Assembly (NCBI RefSeq): GCF_003491325.1
Contig: NZ_CP022881.1
Coordinates: 2,046,001-2,110,000, forward strand
Reading direction: 5' to 3'
Origin: Staphylococcus sp. M0911
GTDB taxonomy: Bacteria > Bacillota > Bacilli > Staphylococcales > Staphylococcaceae
Length of the DNA stretch: 64,000 bases
Both the position numbers and the translations under genes were made by a program. Within the stretch, counting starts at the first letter, position 1. Each line of letters begins with the position of its first letter. Positions 9,190 to 16,867 of the stretch are shown here, piece after piece. The notes below the pieces were generated by a model. That model did no database searches. It saw only the letters and a program-made list of their open reading frames with translations, and was not told where the DNA came from.

Positions 9190-9756
9190 ATGAAGAAAAT
9201 TGCAGTTTATTGTGGTGCGAGTAAAGGTAACGATGATATATACGTTAAAGAAGCCTATGAATTAGGAAAATATATGGCTGAAAAAGGCTATGAATTGGTC
9301 TTTGGTGCTGGCTCTGTAGGCATTATGGGAGCAATTCAGGATGGTGTATTAGACCATGGTGGTAAAGCTATTGGTGTTATGCCAAAAATGCTTGATGAAA
9401 GAGAAATAACAAGTCAAAAAGTCAGTGAACTCATACTTGTAGATTCGATGCATGAACGTAAAAATAAAATGACAGAACTTGCAGATGCATTTGTTATGGC
9501 GCCTGGTGGTGCCGGTTCATTAGAAGAATTCTTTGAAATGTATAGTTGGGCACAAATCGGTATTCATCAAAAACCAATTGGCGTTTATAACATTAATGGT
9601 TTCTTCGAACCGTTACAATCCCTTATCGATCATATGATTGCAGAAGGTTTTATTGATGAAAAATATCGTGAATTAGCACCGCTATTTGATACTAAAGAAG
9701 CTTTGCTAGAAGGTTTACTTAACTATCAACCTTTAGGCGTTCGTACATATGATTAA
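9190..9756 (+). CDS. LOG-family protein (putative nucleoside 5'-monophosphate phosphoribohydrolase)
   Basis: A 188-residue Rossmann-fold protein of the TIGR00730/LOG (lysine decarboxylase-like) family. The catalytic and ligand motif PGGAGSLEEFFE (about 107-118) is present, preceded by MHERKNKM, which carries the conserved Arg. Known members cleave nucleoside monophosphates, releasing the base and ribose 5-phosphate. It follows the YaiI gene by 12 bp with an AGGAGG site, so it is the last gene of the SigB-type operon. Confidence 0.88.
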   Translation: MKKIAVYCGASKGNDDIYVKEAYELGKYMAEKGYELVFGAGSVGIMGAIQDGVLDHGGKAIGVMPKMLDEREITSQKVSELILVDSMHERKNKMTELADAFVMAPGGAGSLEEFFEMYSWAQIGIHQKPIGVYNINGFFEPLQSLIDHMIAEGFIDEKYRELAPLFDTKEALLEGLLNYQPLGVRTYD

Positions 9757-9770
9757 CCTCTTAACTATTA

Positions 9771-9814
9771 AAAGCCAGTAAATGCATTAATTAAATTGTA
9801 TTTACTGACTTTTT
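9771..9814. terminator. Terminator between convergent genes
   Basis: An imperfect stem (9771-9784 with 9800-9813, one mismatch) with A- and T-rich flanks between the LOG gene and the hydrolase gene. Confidence 0.75.
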
Positions 9815-9834
9815 AGTTTGATAATTCTACTTAA

Positions 9835-10692
9835 TTATATTGATAATTCATCGATGGTTACACACGGATCATGATTAGCAAAAACACCTAGACAGTGTCT
9901 ATCTTTTTCAATATTTTGTACCCATTGTAGTGAACGCTTTTCTTGTTTTTTACTACTTAAAATGCCAGGCAATCTAAGTTCCCTCCAATTTCCTGGGTAA
10001 TATCCTACATCTGAAGCTAATAAAATATAATCATCATTTCGCAATGATTTAATTATGAAACTCGTTAATCCTACTGAATGCCCAGGTGTATGCACTAATG
10101 TAATAGCACCGTCATTAAATAAATCAAATGATTTATTTTGGGGACCAATATGTGTTGCCTTGAAATGGAATGGTCGCAAAGATGTCCCTTGCCATAAAGC
10201 TGTATTATATCTAAGTGAATGCTTTTGATTGGCTTTTTGATACTCTTCATTACTAACTATCATTGCCTTTGCTTCTTTTAATAATTGAAGTCCTCCAGCA
10301 TGATCTCCATCTAAATGGCTTAAGATAACATATTCAATATCTGACACATTAAATCCTAATTCTTTAATTTGGTCATCTATCAATTCTCCTACTTTCACAT
10401 TCGGTATTGCCACTTTGTTCTTTCTAACTAAACCTGGTAATGGTGTTACTTTACCTTCAGTTTCTTTGCCCATCCCTGTATCTATCAGAACAAGTCCTTT
10501 AGGGTGTTCGATTAAATAACAGCTTACTGGAACTTCTACACGATAATTAATAGATCGAAATAAGCCTGTAAATGCAATAGGATTTCTAGAATCACCTTGA
10601 CCTGTTAACGTTTCATCAACCAACACAGACCCTGTTCTGATAAAGTGTACTTTAATTTGGTTGATATTATTGTTCTGTACGATGATTATCAT
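9835..10692 (-). CDS. Metallo-beta-lactamase-fold hydrolase (lactonase-like)
   Basis: A 285-residue protein of the MBL superfamily, closest in layout to N-acyl-homoserine lactonase-like proteins. It has VLIDTGM (about 69-75), the metal motif SHLDGDHAGG (about 125-134), TPGHSVG (about 202-208) and ASDVGYYPG. The metal motif is HxDxDH rather than the usual HxHxDH: the second ligand position holds Asp. It overlaps the Rrf2 gene by 26 bp, suggesting translational coupling. Substrate unknown; another hydrolase activity is equally possible. Confidence 0.82.
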   Translation of the reverse strand: MIIIVQNNNINQIKVHFIRTGSVLVDETLTGQGDSRNPIAFTGLFRSINYRVEVPVSCYLIEHPKGLVLIDTGMGKETEGKVTPLPGLVRKNKVAIPNVKVGELIDDQIKELGFNVSDIEYVILSHLDGDHAGGLQLLKEAKAMIVSNEEYQKANQKHSLRYNTALWQGTSLRPFHFKATHIGPQNKSFDLFNDGAITLVHTPGHSVGLTSFIIKSLRNDDYILLASDVGYYPGNWRELRLPGILSSKKQEKRSLQWVQNIEKDRHCLGVFANHDPCVTIDELSI

Positions 10693-11143
10693 TCCAATCT
10701 ACAAGTTTATGTTTAAAATATTCATCTTCTAATAATTCCACTAGAGATAATTCGTCTAATTTTTCGTTAAACGCTTGAATTGCGTCATTAAGCTGTTGTT
10801 TCACTTTTATCTCACTATCTTTAATATGTTGGTCATTAAAAAATATCCTTCTTGATAAGTGAGAAATTTCAAATTCAATGACATCTCCATTACTTATAGC
10901 CTCTATAACATCTTTTAAAGTAATATCTTCAATTGATTGATTAAGTTGAAATCCACCATCTTTACTAGCATTTGAAGTGATTAAATTGGCAACAACTAAT
11001 TTTCTCAAAATCTTCTTCAATGAAGAATCTGACACTTCCAATTTTTCACTTAACGTTTGACTCTTAACAGCACCTTGATTTTCTTGAGTTGCCAAAATAA
11101 GTAACACATAAATACCTTGTTCAAAATGTTTACTTATTTTCAT
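10667..11143 (-). CDS. Rrf2-family transcription regulator lacking cysteines
   Basis: A 158-residue protein with an N-terminal winged helix (about 1-80; KHFEQGIYVLLILA, SLKKILRKLVVANLI, KDGGFQLN) typical of Rrf2 regulators, and a C-terminal helical tail. It contains no cysteine, so the iron-sulfur sensing of IscR/NsrR is impossible; it resembles CymR/YwnA-type members in that respect. It sits between the Rossmann oxidoreductase and the MBL hydrolase genes and probably autoregulates this three-gene unit. Confidence 0.85.
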   Translation of the reverse strand: MKISKHFEQGIYVLLILATQENQGAVKSQTLSEKLEVSDSSLKKILRKLVVANLITSNASKDGGFQLNQSIEDITLKDVIEAISNGDVIEFEISHLSRRIFFNDQHIKDSEIKVKQQLNDAIQAFNEKLDELSLVELLEDEYFKHKLVDWNDNHRTEQ

Positions 11144-11153
11144 GTAATTCCCC

Positions 11154-11720
11154 CTATTTCATAAGTTGTTTTAACAATGCTAGTGATACATCAGTCACAT
11201 GTACAGGTTTCATATTTTTAATTATTTTACCTAAAATTTTAAATAACGGTATTAATTTACCAAGTGTATCCTGTCTTTCATCCCCATAAATTATTGTAGG
11301 ATTTACAACACTAACATTCTTTTTGGTTTCTTTTAATTTTGAGATAATATCTTTTTTAATATTAATGAAAGCTTTAGGTCCTAATGATGCTCCTAAAAAA
11401 CCAATGTTCTCCGCATGTAAATCATCGGCAAGTTGTATTGTTACTTCTGCTGGTACTAAGTTCAATGCAATTAGTTTTTGTTCATTTTTTTGTGGTCCAC
11501 CAATCAAATCAACTACATAGTCTACTTGATTAGGTAACTGTGATTTAATTTGCTCAACATGTTGTATATCACCTTTAATATTATGCACATTTTTATGAGA
11601 AATAACATTATTTCCACTTCTAGATACAACATATATTTCTATGTCTTGATCTCTTTTTAACCATTGTCTTGTAAGTTCCCTACCAACTAATCCATTACCA
11701 CCTATAATAATTGCTTTCAT
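11154..11720 (-). CDS. NAD(P)-binding Rossmann oxidoreductase (short atypical SDR)
   Basis: The product (188 aa) has GGNGLVGRELTR (about 7-18), the dinucleotide-binding GxxGxxG motif of atypical SDR proteins, followed by VVSRSG, GDIQ and VVNPTIIYGDER. It is shorter than classic epimerases, so it may be a quinone- or flavin-type NADPH-binding protein. The start codon could be GTG 11723 or ATG 11720; AAGGA seven bases upstream favours the ATG. It is first in a unit with the Rrf2 and MBL genes. Confidence 0.78.
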   Translation of the reverse strand: MKAIIIGGNGLVGRELTRQWLKRDQDIEIYVVSRSGNNVISHKNVHNIKGDIQHVEQIKSQLPNQVDYVVDLIGGPQKNEQKLIALNLVPAEVTIQLADDLHAENIGFLGASLGPKAFINIKKDIISKLKETKKNVSVVNPTIIYGDERQDTLGKLIPLFKILGKIIKNMKPVHVTDVSLALLKQLMK

Positions 11721-11840
11721 CACTTAATCCTTCTTTCTGTTTCGTAGAATTTTAATATCTATGGATATTTTATATCTAAAGACCAGTGATTGCAATCCTT
11801 TTGCTTAACTAAATATTCATTTTTACATTTTTCCAACTAA

Positions 11841-11885
11841 AAAGCGCCAAGAAATAAATGTTTGTCATATATTTCTTGGCGTTTT
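11841..11885 (-). terminator. Terminator after the GNAT gene
   Basis: A 16-bp near-perfect stem (AAAGCGCCAAGAAATA with its complement) is followed on the minus strand by a T tract. Confidence 0.8.
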
Positions 11886-11896
11886 GTTTTAAATTT

Positions 11897-12436
11897 TTAT
11901 AAATCAATCTCATATCTCACATGTCTTTTTAAAGGATGATATTTACTTAGATTAGGAAATTCAAAATGATCTAGGAACGTCATCCCAATTTTTTCCATTA
12001 CTTTTCTTGAGGGTAAATTTGTTTCAGCGGTGAAACTATAAACTTTAGTTATACCTTTTTCTTTAGCAAATCGGAGCACCGCTTCGGCCCCCTCTGTCGC
12101 AATACCATTTCCCCAAACTTCAGGTATCAGGCGCCAACCTATTTCATATAGTGGTAGTTCTTTAAATGGATACTCACTATCCTCTGGAATGTAATTTAAT
12201 CCTATAAATCCAAGCCATTCATTCGTTTCTTTAAGTTCCACGGAAAATAAACCGATACCATAATCTTTTATTATTTGGTCCATCTTCTTCATATCAAGTT
12301 CTGATCGACGATAACTTAATAAACTTGGAAAATATCTTCGTACTTGTGGATTGGCATTCATCTTTTGAAATGGTAGTAAATCACTGTCTTCCCAATCTCG
12401 TAACTTTAAACGCTCCGTCTCAATATAAACAACCAT
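11897..12436 (-). CDS. GNAT acetyltransferase (RimJ/RimL-like)
   Basis: A 179-residue protein of the Acetyltransf_3 group that includes ribosomal-protein and aminoglycoside-type N-acetyltransferases. It shows ETERLKLRDW at the N-terminus, the acetyl-CoA pyrophosphate loop region VWGNGIATEGAEAVLRFA (about 111-128) and the C-terminal NLPSRKVMEKIGM element (about 142-154). Substrate unknown. GGAG about 10 bases before the ATG supports the start. Flanked by terminators on both sides, so probably monocistronic. Confidence 0.88.
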   Translation of the reverse strand: MVVYIETERLKLRDWEDSDLLPFQKMNANPQVRRYFPSLLSYRRSELDMKKMDQIIKDYGIGLFSVELKETNEWLGFIGLNYIPEDSEYPFKELPLYEIGWRLIPEVWGNGIATEGAEAVLRFAKEKGITKVYSFTAETNLPSRKVMEKIGMTFLDHFEFPNLSKYHPLKRHVRYEIDL

Positions 12437-12492
12437 TTTTTAACACTCCATTACTCCATAAATACATCTTCACTTATATTTTAGTATAAAAT

Positions 12493-12532
12493 TAACGCGC
12501 TATGAAACGTTTATGATTCATATCGCGCTATT
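12493..12532 (-). terminator. Probable terminator after the 98-aa gene
   Basis: An imperfect 14-bp stem (TAACGCGCTATGAA with TTCATATCGCGCTA) followed on the minus strand by TTAATTTT. Confidence 0.6.
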
Positions 12533-12555
12533 GTTTAGATTGTATATTCTAATTA

Positions 12556-12852
12556 TTAACTTTTAGTAATATAACTAATTAATTCAATATTGACAGGAAT
12601 TTCTTTCAAATGATCACGTTGATTCTTAGGCGCAGTGAACGTTGCATCGATAAAATCATTCTGATGATTCAAACGATATGTTGCTACAAATGTATCTGTC
12701 TCAGATTCAAAGTTTGGTAAATGTGCAATCACACGTTTAATTTCTCCTGTTGAATCAATTAACTGTCTACCTGTAATGTTTTCTAATTCTCTACCTAATT
12801 CAGGTAATGTTAATGCTTTACCTTCTAAAATGCTAAAGTCTTGTTCATGCAT
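12556..12852 (-). CDS. Conserved small hypothetical protein
   Basis: A 98-residue soluble acidic protein with no signal peptide or membrane segment; the C-terminal half looks like a beta-rich domain (TFVATYRLNHQNDFIDATF). I do not recognise a family. A near-consensus SigB promoter lies about 95 bp upstream (12947-12972), so a stress-inducible role is plausible. GAGGAGAG precedes the ATG. Confidence 0.7.
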   Translation of the reverse strand: MHEQDFSILEGKALTLPELGRELENITGRQLIDSTGEIKRVIAHLPNFESETDTFVATYRLNHQNDFIDATFTAPKNQRDHLKEIPVNIELISYITKS

Positions 12853-12946
12853 GGCGTTTCTCTCCTCTTTACATCATTGTTCAAAATGATAAATTTTATA
12901 TTAATAACATTGGTTTATTCTTTAGTATATACATTTATCAACTAAA

Positions 12947-12972
12947 ATACCCTATTTTTTTATTAATCAAAC
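12947..12972 (-). promoter_or_regulatory. SigB-type promoter upstream of the 98-aa gene
   Basis: Read on the minus strand: GTTTGA (12967-12972), a 14-bp spacer, then GGGTAT (12947-12952); 11 of 12 consensus positions match. Confidence 0.65.
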
Positions 12973-13020
12973 CTGATAATATCGCCCAATAATATGATAG
13001 TAACTACATCATATCATACT

Positions 13021-13500
13021 CTATTGTGTTGAAGATGATTGCTTTTGGTTAGTTTGATTTGTATTAGCCTTATTACTGCCATTCTGTTGAGATGTTTGGT
13101 TCGTTTGCTTTTGGTTATTCTTTGACTGAGTTGGTGTGGATGACTGGTTTTGAGTTTGTTTACTAGCATCTTTTCCTTCAGTTGATTGTTGATCATTCTT
13201 TTGTGAGCTTGACTTAGATGCATCATTATCCTCTTGGCTTTGGTTACCACTATCTTCATCACTTGAATCTGCACTACTTGCTGCACTTGAGGCACTATTA
13301 TCTACTTCTTTTTGTAATTTATCCTGTTGATCTTTTAAATCCTCTTTTTGCTTTTTTAATTTTTTCTTTTGTGCTTTCAATGATTTATTTTCTTTTTCCA
13401 GTTTGTCTACACTCTTTTCTAAAGAAGCTTTTTCCTCACTTTTACCACATGCAGACAACGTCAATGTTGCAGATAAAAACAATATAATCCACTTTTTCAT
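13021..13500 (-). CDS. Small lipoprotein with coiled coil and low-complexity Ser/Gln/Asn tail
   Basis: A 159-residue protein with a lipoprotein signal peptide (MKKWIILFLSATLTLSAC; lipobox LSAC, Cys18). Residues about 25-70 are a Lys/Glu-rich coiled coil with heptad-like leucines, and residues about 70-159 are a disordered tail rich in Ser, Gln, Asn and Thr. It should be anchored on the outer face of the membrane. The repetitive composition makes length variation between strains likely. Function unknown. Confidence 0.8.
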   Translation of the reverse strand: MKKWIILFLSATLTLSACGKSEEKASLEKSVDKLEKENKSLKAQKKKLKKQKEDLKDQQDKLQKEVDNSASSAASSADSSDEDSGNQSQEDNDASKSSSQKNDQQSTEGKDASKQTQNQSSTPTQSKNNQKQTNQTSQQNGSNKANTNQTNQKQSSSTQ

Positions 13501-13569
13501 GTTAAACTCCTTTAAAAACAGTTATAAATATAATTCATTTTATCATGAAATATTAAATTATTCATTTTT

Positions 13570-14013
13570 CTACATTAAATCTTTTCGCATCCTAATATGA
13601 CTATCATCATAACCTAATTGATGATTCAAATTAAGCATCGCTTTATTTTTAATATGGATTGTACTCTGAATCGACTCTGCGCCTATGTCTTTGGCCCATT
13701 GTTCTATTGCCATTTTAAGCTGTTTGGCGAGTCCTTGACGACGAAAATGTGGGTATACATATAATAATTCAATGATTACAGTTTTAGTTTGTAACTCATA
13801 GTGACCCCATACAAAGCCTTTTAACTCCTGATTATTCTCAAGAAGTAAGATAGTATCATTTGTATGACGCAATCTTGCATTAATCATTTCATATCGTAAT
13901 GCGATAGATGTCTGAGTAACTTTGTAATTGAATTCTTGATTTTCCAATAAATGTTCATGTATGGTTGCTACTTCATTAATAATTGCTTGATTACTTAATG
14001 TTAACTTTCTCAT
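13570..14013 (-). CDS. GNAT-family N-acetyltransferase
   Basis: A 147-residue single-domain acetyltransferase. The acetyl-CoA loop is YPHFRRQGLAKQLKMAIEQWA (about 92-112, the RxxGxA pattern) and the C-terminal element is KNKAMLNLNHQLGY. Substrate unknown. A weaker SigB-like promoter (GTTAAT-N14-GGGTAT on the minus strand, 14085-14110) lies about 70 bp upstream. Confidence 0.85.
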   Translation of the reverse strand: MRKLTLSNQAIINEVATIHEHLLENQEFNYKVTQTSIALRYEMINARLRHTNDTILLLENNQELKGFVWGHYELQTKTVIIELLYVYPHFRRQGLAKQLKMAIEQWAKDIGAESIQSTIHIKNKAMLNLNHQLGYDDSHIRMRKDLM

Positions 14014-14084
14014 ATTTAACTCCTACACTTGATATGATAATCACCCGATTTCTATGGTATGATTAAGCGTAATATAATACTGAC

Positions 14085-14110
14085 ATACCCTTGCATATCT
14101 GTGAATTAAC
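14085..14110 (-). promoter_or_regulatory. Possible SigB-type promoter upstream of the GNAT gene
   Basis: On the minus strand GTTAAT (14105-14110), 14-bp spacer, GGGTAT (14085-14090). The -10 element is perfect but the -35 matches only 4 of 6 positions. Confidence 0.35.
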
Positions 14111-14212
14111 ACATATATTGGTATTAACTATCCAATAATGACGCATAATATCCGTAAAATATATTTACGCAATAGTTAGAATGTGTGCATTAGTTATATT
14201 TGTGATTTAAAA

Positions 14213-14266
14213 AAGTAGTATATTGCTCACATTATTGAGAGAAATCTCTCTTTTTTCATACTACTT
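14213..14266 (+). promoter_or_regulatory. Nested hairpins with T tract upstream of the DUF1129 gene
   Basis: The inner hairpin GAGAGA/TCTCTC (14237-14250) is followed by TTTTTT, which looks like an intrinsic terminator. An outer stem AAGTAGTAT/ATACTACTT (14213-14221 with 14258-14266) encloses it and the T tract. It lies about 30 bp before the start at 14297 and could be an attenuator or the end of a short upstream transcript. Confidence 0.4.
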
Positions 14267-14296
14267 AAACTATTTTAAAGGAGCGCTTAAGCACTC

Positions 14297-14986
14297 ATGA
14301 AGTCTACTGCTCAATTAGCTAAAGAAAATAATGTAAAATCATTACGTTTAAATAATACAGATAGAGAAATATTTGAAAACTATATGACCTATATTCGGTC
14401 TGATTTAAGTGTGAATCCTCATGATTCAGAAGTTATGTTGAATCGTATATTAAAACATTTAATTAGCGCTGAAGATAAAGGTATGTTGGCTATGGAATTC
14501 TTTAACCACAATCCTAAAATGCACGCTAAAAAACAATTAAAAGAGCTCCCAAATGAAACAGTAAAGAATATATTTAAATATATCTATCAGCATTTTGTAT
14601 TATTAATAGGCATCTTTTGTTTTTTAAAAGGATTTATCGGATTCTTTATTGGTGGAGATAGTAACTATCTTTACCTATACACATTTCCAATCACTGTCAT
14701 TATTGGCTTATTTATTATCTTCTTGTTTATTTGGATGATATTTAAAACGATTCAGTTGCAGTGCTTTAATAATTCAAATTGGGTCTGGCTCTTAACCTAT
14801 GCAGTGATTGCACTGTTAATCGTTGCGTTGTTTTACGTCTTTTTCATACCACAATCTTTTCTAGCATTCGGTCCTTATATTAATGTAAGTAATTGGTCAT
14901 TTATAATAATTTCTATCATTATTACTCCGATTTCATTTTATATTGATCATCATTATTTCAATAAAGATGCAAATACAATTATGTGA
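14297..14986 (+). CDS. DUF1129-like membrane protein
   Basis: A 229-residue protein with a soluble N-terminal domain (about 1-95, including KENNVKSLRLNNTDREIFENYM) and then four hydrophobic segments (about 98-118, 130-152, 165-185 and 200-218). This is the layout of the DUF1129/YxlG-like family found in lactobacilli and staphylococci. Function unknown. AAAGGAGCG lies before the ATG. It is preceded by an unusual nested hairpin that may control readthrough. Confidence 0.75.
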   Translation: MKSTAQLAKENNVKSLRLNNTDREIFENYMTYIRSDLSVNPHDSEVMLNRILKHLISAEDKGMLAMEFFNHNPKMHAKKQLKELPNETVKNIFKYIYQHFVLLIGIFCFLKGFIGFFIGGDSNYLYLYTFPITVIIGLFIIFLFIWMIFKTIQLQCFNNSNWVWLLTYAVIALLIVALFYVFFIPQSFLAFGPYINVSNWSFIIISIIITPISFYIDHHYFNKDANTIM

Positions 14987-15063
14987 TAATATTGATTTTC
15001 TCATCATGAAAGTTAATTAAATATTTTTTAAGTCCAATAAAAACTTGATAAAACAGCACATAA

Positions 15064-15106
15064 ATAAGGCCCTAAATGACATTCAACATTCATTTAGGGC
15101 TTTATC
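15064..15106. terminator. Bidirectional terminator
   Basis: A GC-rich 10-bp core stem (GCCCTAAATG with CATTTAGGGC; 15069-15078 with 15091-15100) extended by A/T pairs, between convergent genes. Confidence 0.85.
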
Positions 15107-15122
15107 GATTTTATATTCGTGT

Positions 15123-15611
15123 CTAATTAAGTAAAAAGATGTCTAGCATAAACCAAATAACCATAATAATCATAATGATAGCTTGTGCAATCGTGCTTGC
15201 TAAAAATGCAACAATAGAAGCACAACCCACTTTAATGGCTTGTTTAAAATCATAACCTTGTATTAATTCGATTACTAGAACAAGTATGAAAGGTATAACG
15301 ACAATTCCAAATGGAGGTAATACAAAACACCCTATAATCACACCTAGAATCGCACCATACTCTCCGAATTTAGAGCCACCATATTTTCCTACAAAATATT
15401 TATTCATAAGAAAATCAGCTAAAAAGATTAATAATGTTAAAACAATCATTGATATATAAAATATCCAAGATAATTTCCCATCTTGAAATCCAAATTGATA
15501 AATTAGAAATCCTATCCACATCACTAAAACGGAAGGAATCACAGGTTTAACTAATCCTATAAATGCTAATATGAACATCAATATAATTAAGCACCATAAT
15601 ATCACTGTCAT
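15123..15611 (-). CDS. DUF456-family membrane protein
   Basis: A 162-residue polytopic protein. Hydrophobic helices with the glycine-rich repeat GGSKFGEYGAILGVIIGCFVLPPFG (residues about 75-99, the DUF456 signature) and a VGCASIVAFLAST repeat are visible. Function is unknown in the family. It follows the MFS gene by only 6 bp and is probably cotranscribed with it. Confidence 0.85.
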   Translation of the reverse strand: MTVILWCLIILMFILAFIGLVKPVIPSVLVMWIGFLIYQFGFQDGKLSWIFYISMIVLTLLIFLADFLMNKYFVGKYGGSKFGEYGAILGVIIGCFVLPPFGIVVIPFILVLVIELIQGYDFKQAIKVGCASIVAFLASTIAQAIIMIIMVIWFMLDIFLLN

Positions 15612-15617
15612 TTTAAA

Positions 15618-16826
15618 CTACTCCACATCTAATTTTGTAATTTTTTGATCTTTGGTTAAGAAAATTAATACAATTCCTAAGAATAGTGAGCACGCTGAAA
15701 CATAGAATACATTTTCCAAACCAACCCATCCACTCATCATACCACCTAATAAATTACCACATAGTTGACCAATCACCATTGCATTAGCAAATAATGTTGA
15801 TGCATAACCTGGGAAATCAGGTAGTATATCTTGAAAATAACTAATACCTATACCTAATAGTATGGCTAAGAAAAACGCTAAAAATAATTGACCAAGTAAC
15901 ATCATATAAAAATTTTTAAATAAGCTAATACTAAAGTAAAATGCTCCTCCAAATATACCGCCGTATATAAGTAATGTTCGTGTTGGTAATTTCCTAGATA
16001 AGATACCTAAAATCACCATAAATGGTACTTCTAATCCAGCACATAAACTTGCCAAATAGCCCACATGCCCTTCCTTTTCATGAAGGTAATCTGTAACAAA
16101 TAATGGCATATTCATTGTGTACATCCATTGTCCAATATGTAATAAAATAAACGCTAAAAACGGTATGAGTAATGTCTTATCTTTAAACATATTTGGCGCT
16201 ACCTTTTCAACGTGTTGTTGTTGGGAAATGGGTTGCTTAACATTTAAATTTTTATAGAAGAAGACTTGCAATAACAGTGTAAATAAAATAATAGAAACCG
16301 TACCACCAAATAATCCCGAATAACCATTCAGTTCAATCAATTGCGAACCGATAAATGGCCTAAATAAAAATCCTAGCGAGAACATTGATCTTAGTACTGT
16401 ATTAGCAAATTTGGCGTTTTCACGTGAACTTGAAACATTAATTGATTCCCTAGCGGATGCATAAAGTTGAGGCATTGCAGGTGCAAACAAACCTTGAAAA
16501 AGTGCGTAAAGAATAATAAATAATAGAATGTCTTTCACAAAAAAGTAAATAGAAAAACTAATCGCACCCATAAACAATGCCGTTATAATTAAGAACTTTC
16601 TATTAATATTATGTGTGTCAGAGAATCTAGCAATAATCGAATTAACTGTGAATTGACTGATAGCTGCTAAAGCTAATAATAGGCCATATTGTTTCGTCGT
16701 CATGCCTAAATCTTTCGTTGCAAATAAAACAAGGTAGGGTACCGTTACTGCAATACCCATACCTAATAGCAACATATTCACAACAAATAACTTGTAGTTT
16801 TTGATATATAACAATTCTTTAAACAT
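15618..16826 (-). CDS. MFS transporter, sugar-efflux (SET)-like
   Basis: A 402-residue major facilitator with twelve predicted helices and a central cytoplasmic loop (about 190-210, LNVKQPISQQQHVE). The cytoplasmic loop 2-3 motif appears as ARFSDTHNINRK (about 66-77). The overall pattern resembles SetA/B-type sugar efflux transporters, but substrate cannot be deduced; drug efflux is an alternative. It lies 41 bp downstream of a LysR regulator on the same strand and 6 bp upstream of DUF456, forming a likely regulator-transporter operon. Confidence 0.82.
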   Translation of the reverse strand: MFKELLYIKNYKLFVVNMLLLGMGIAVTVPYLVLFATKDLGMTTKQYGLLLALAAISQFTVNSIIARFSDTHNINRKFLIITALFMGAISFSIYFFVKDILLFIILYALFQGLFAPAMPQLYASARESINVSSSRENAKFANTVLRSMFSLGFLFRPFIGSQLIELNGYSGLFGGTVSIILFTLLLQVFFYKNLNVKQPISQQQHVEKVAPNMFKDKTLLIPFLAFILLHIGQWMYTMNMPLFVTDYLHEKEGHVGYLASLCAGLEVPFMVILGILSRKLPTRTLLIYGGIFGGAFYFSISLFKNFYMMLLGQLFLAFFLAILLGIGISYFQDILPDFPGYASTLFANAMVIGQLCGNLLGGMMSGWVGLENVFYVSACSLFLGIVLIFLTKDQKITKLDVE

Positions 16827-16867
16827 AAGAATAACCTCTATTCATTAAGCTAATCTGTCTACTGTAT

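Noticed and set aside
9835..11723. Anti-phage defence island
   Set aside because: None of the three genes has a nuclease, NTPase, TIR or other defence domain, and no integrase or repeats flank them.
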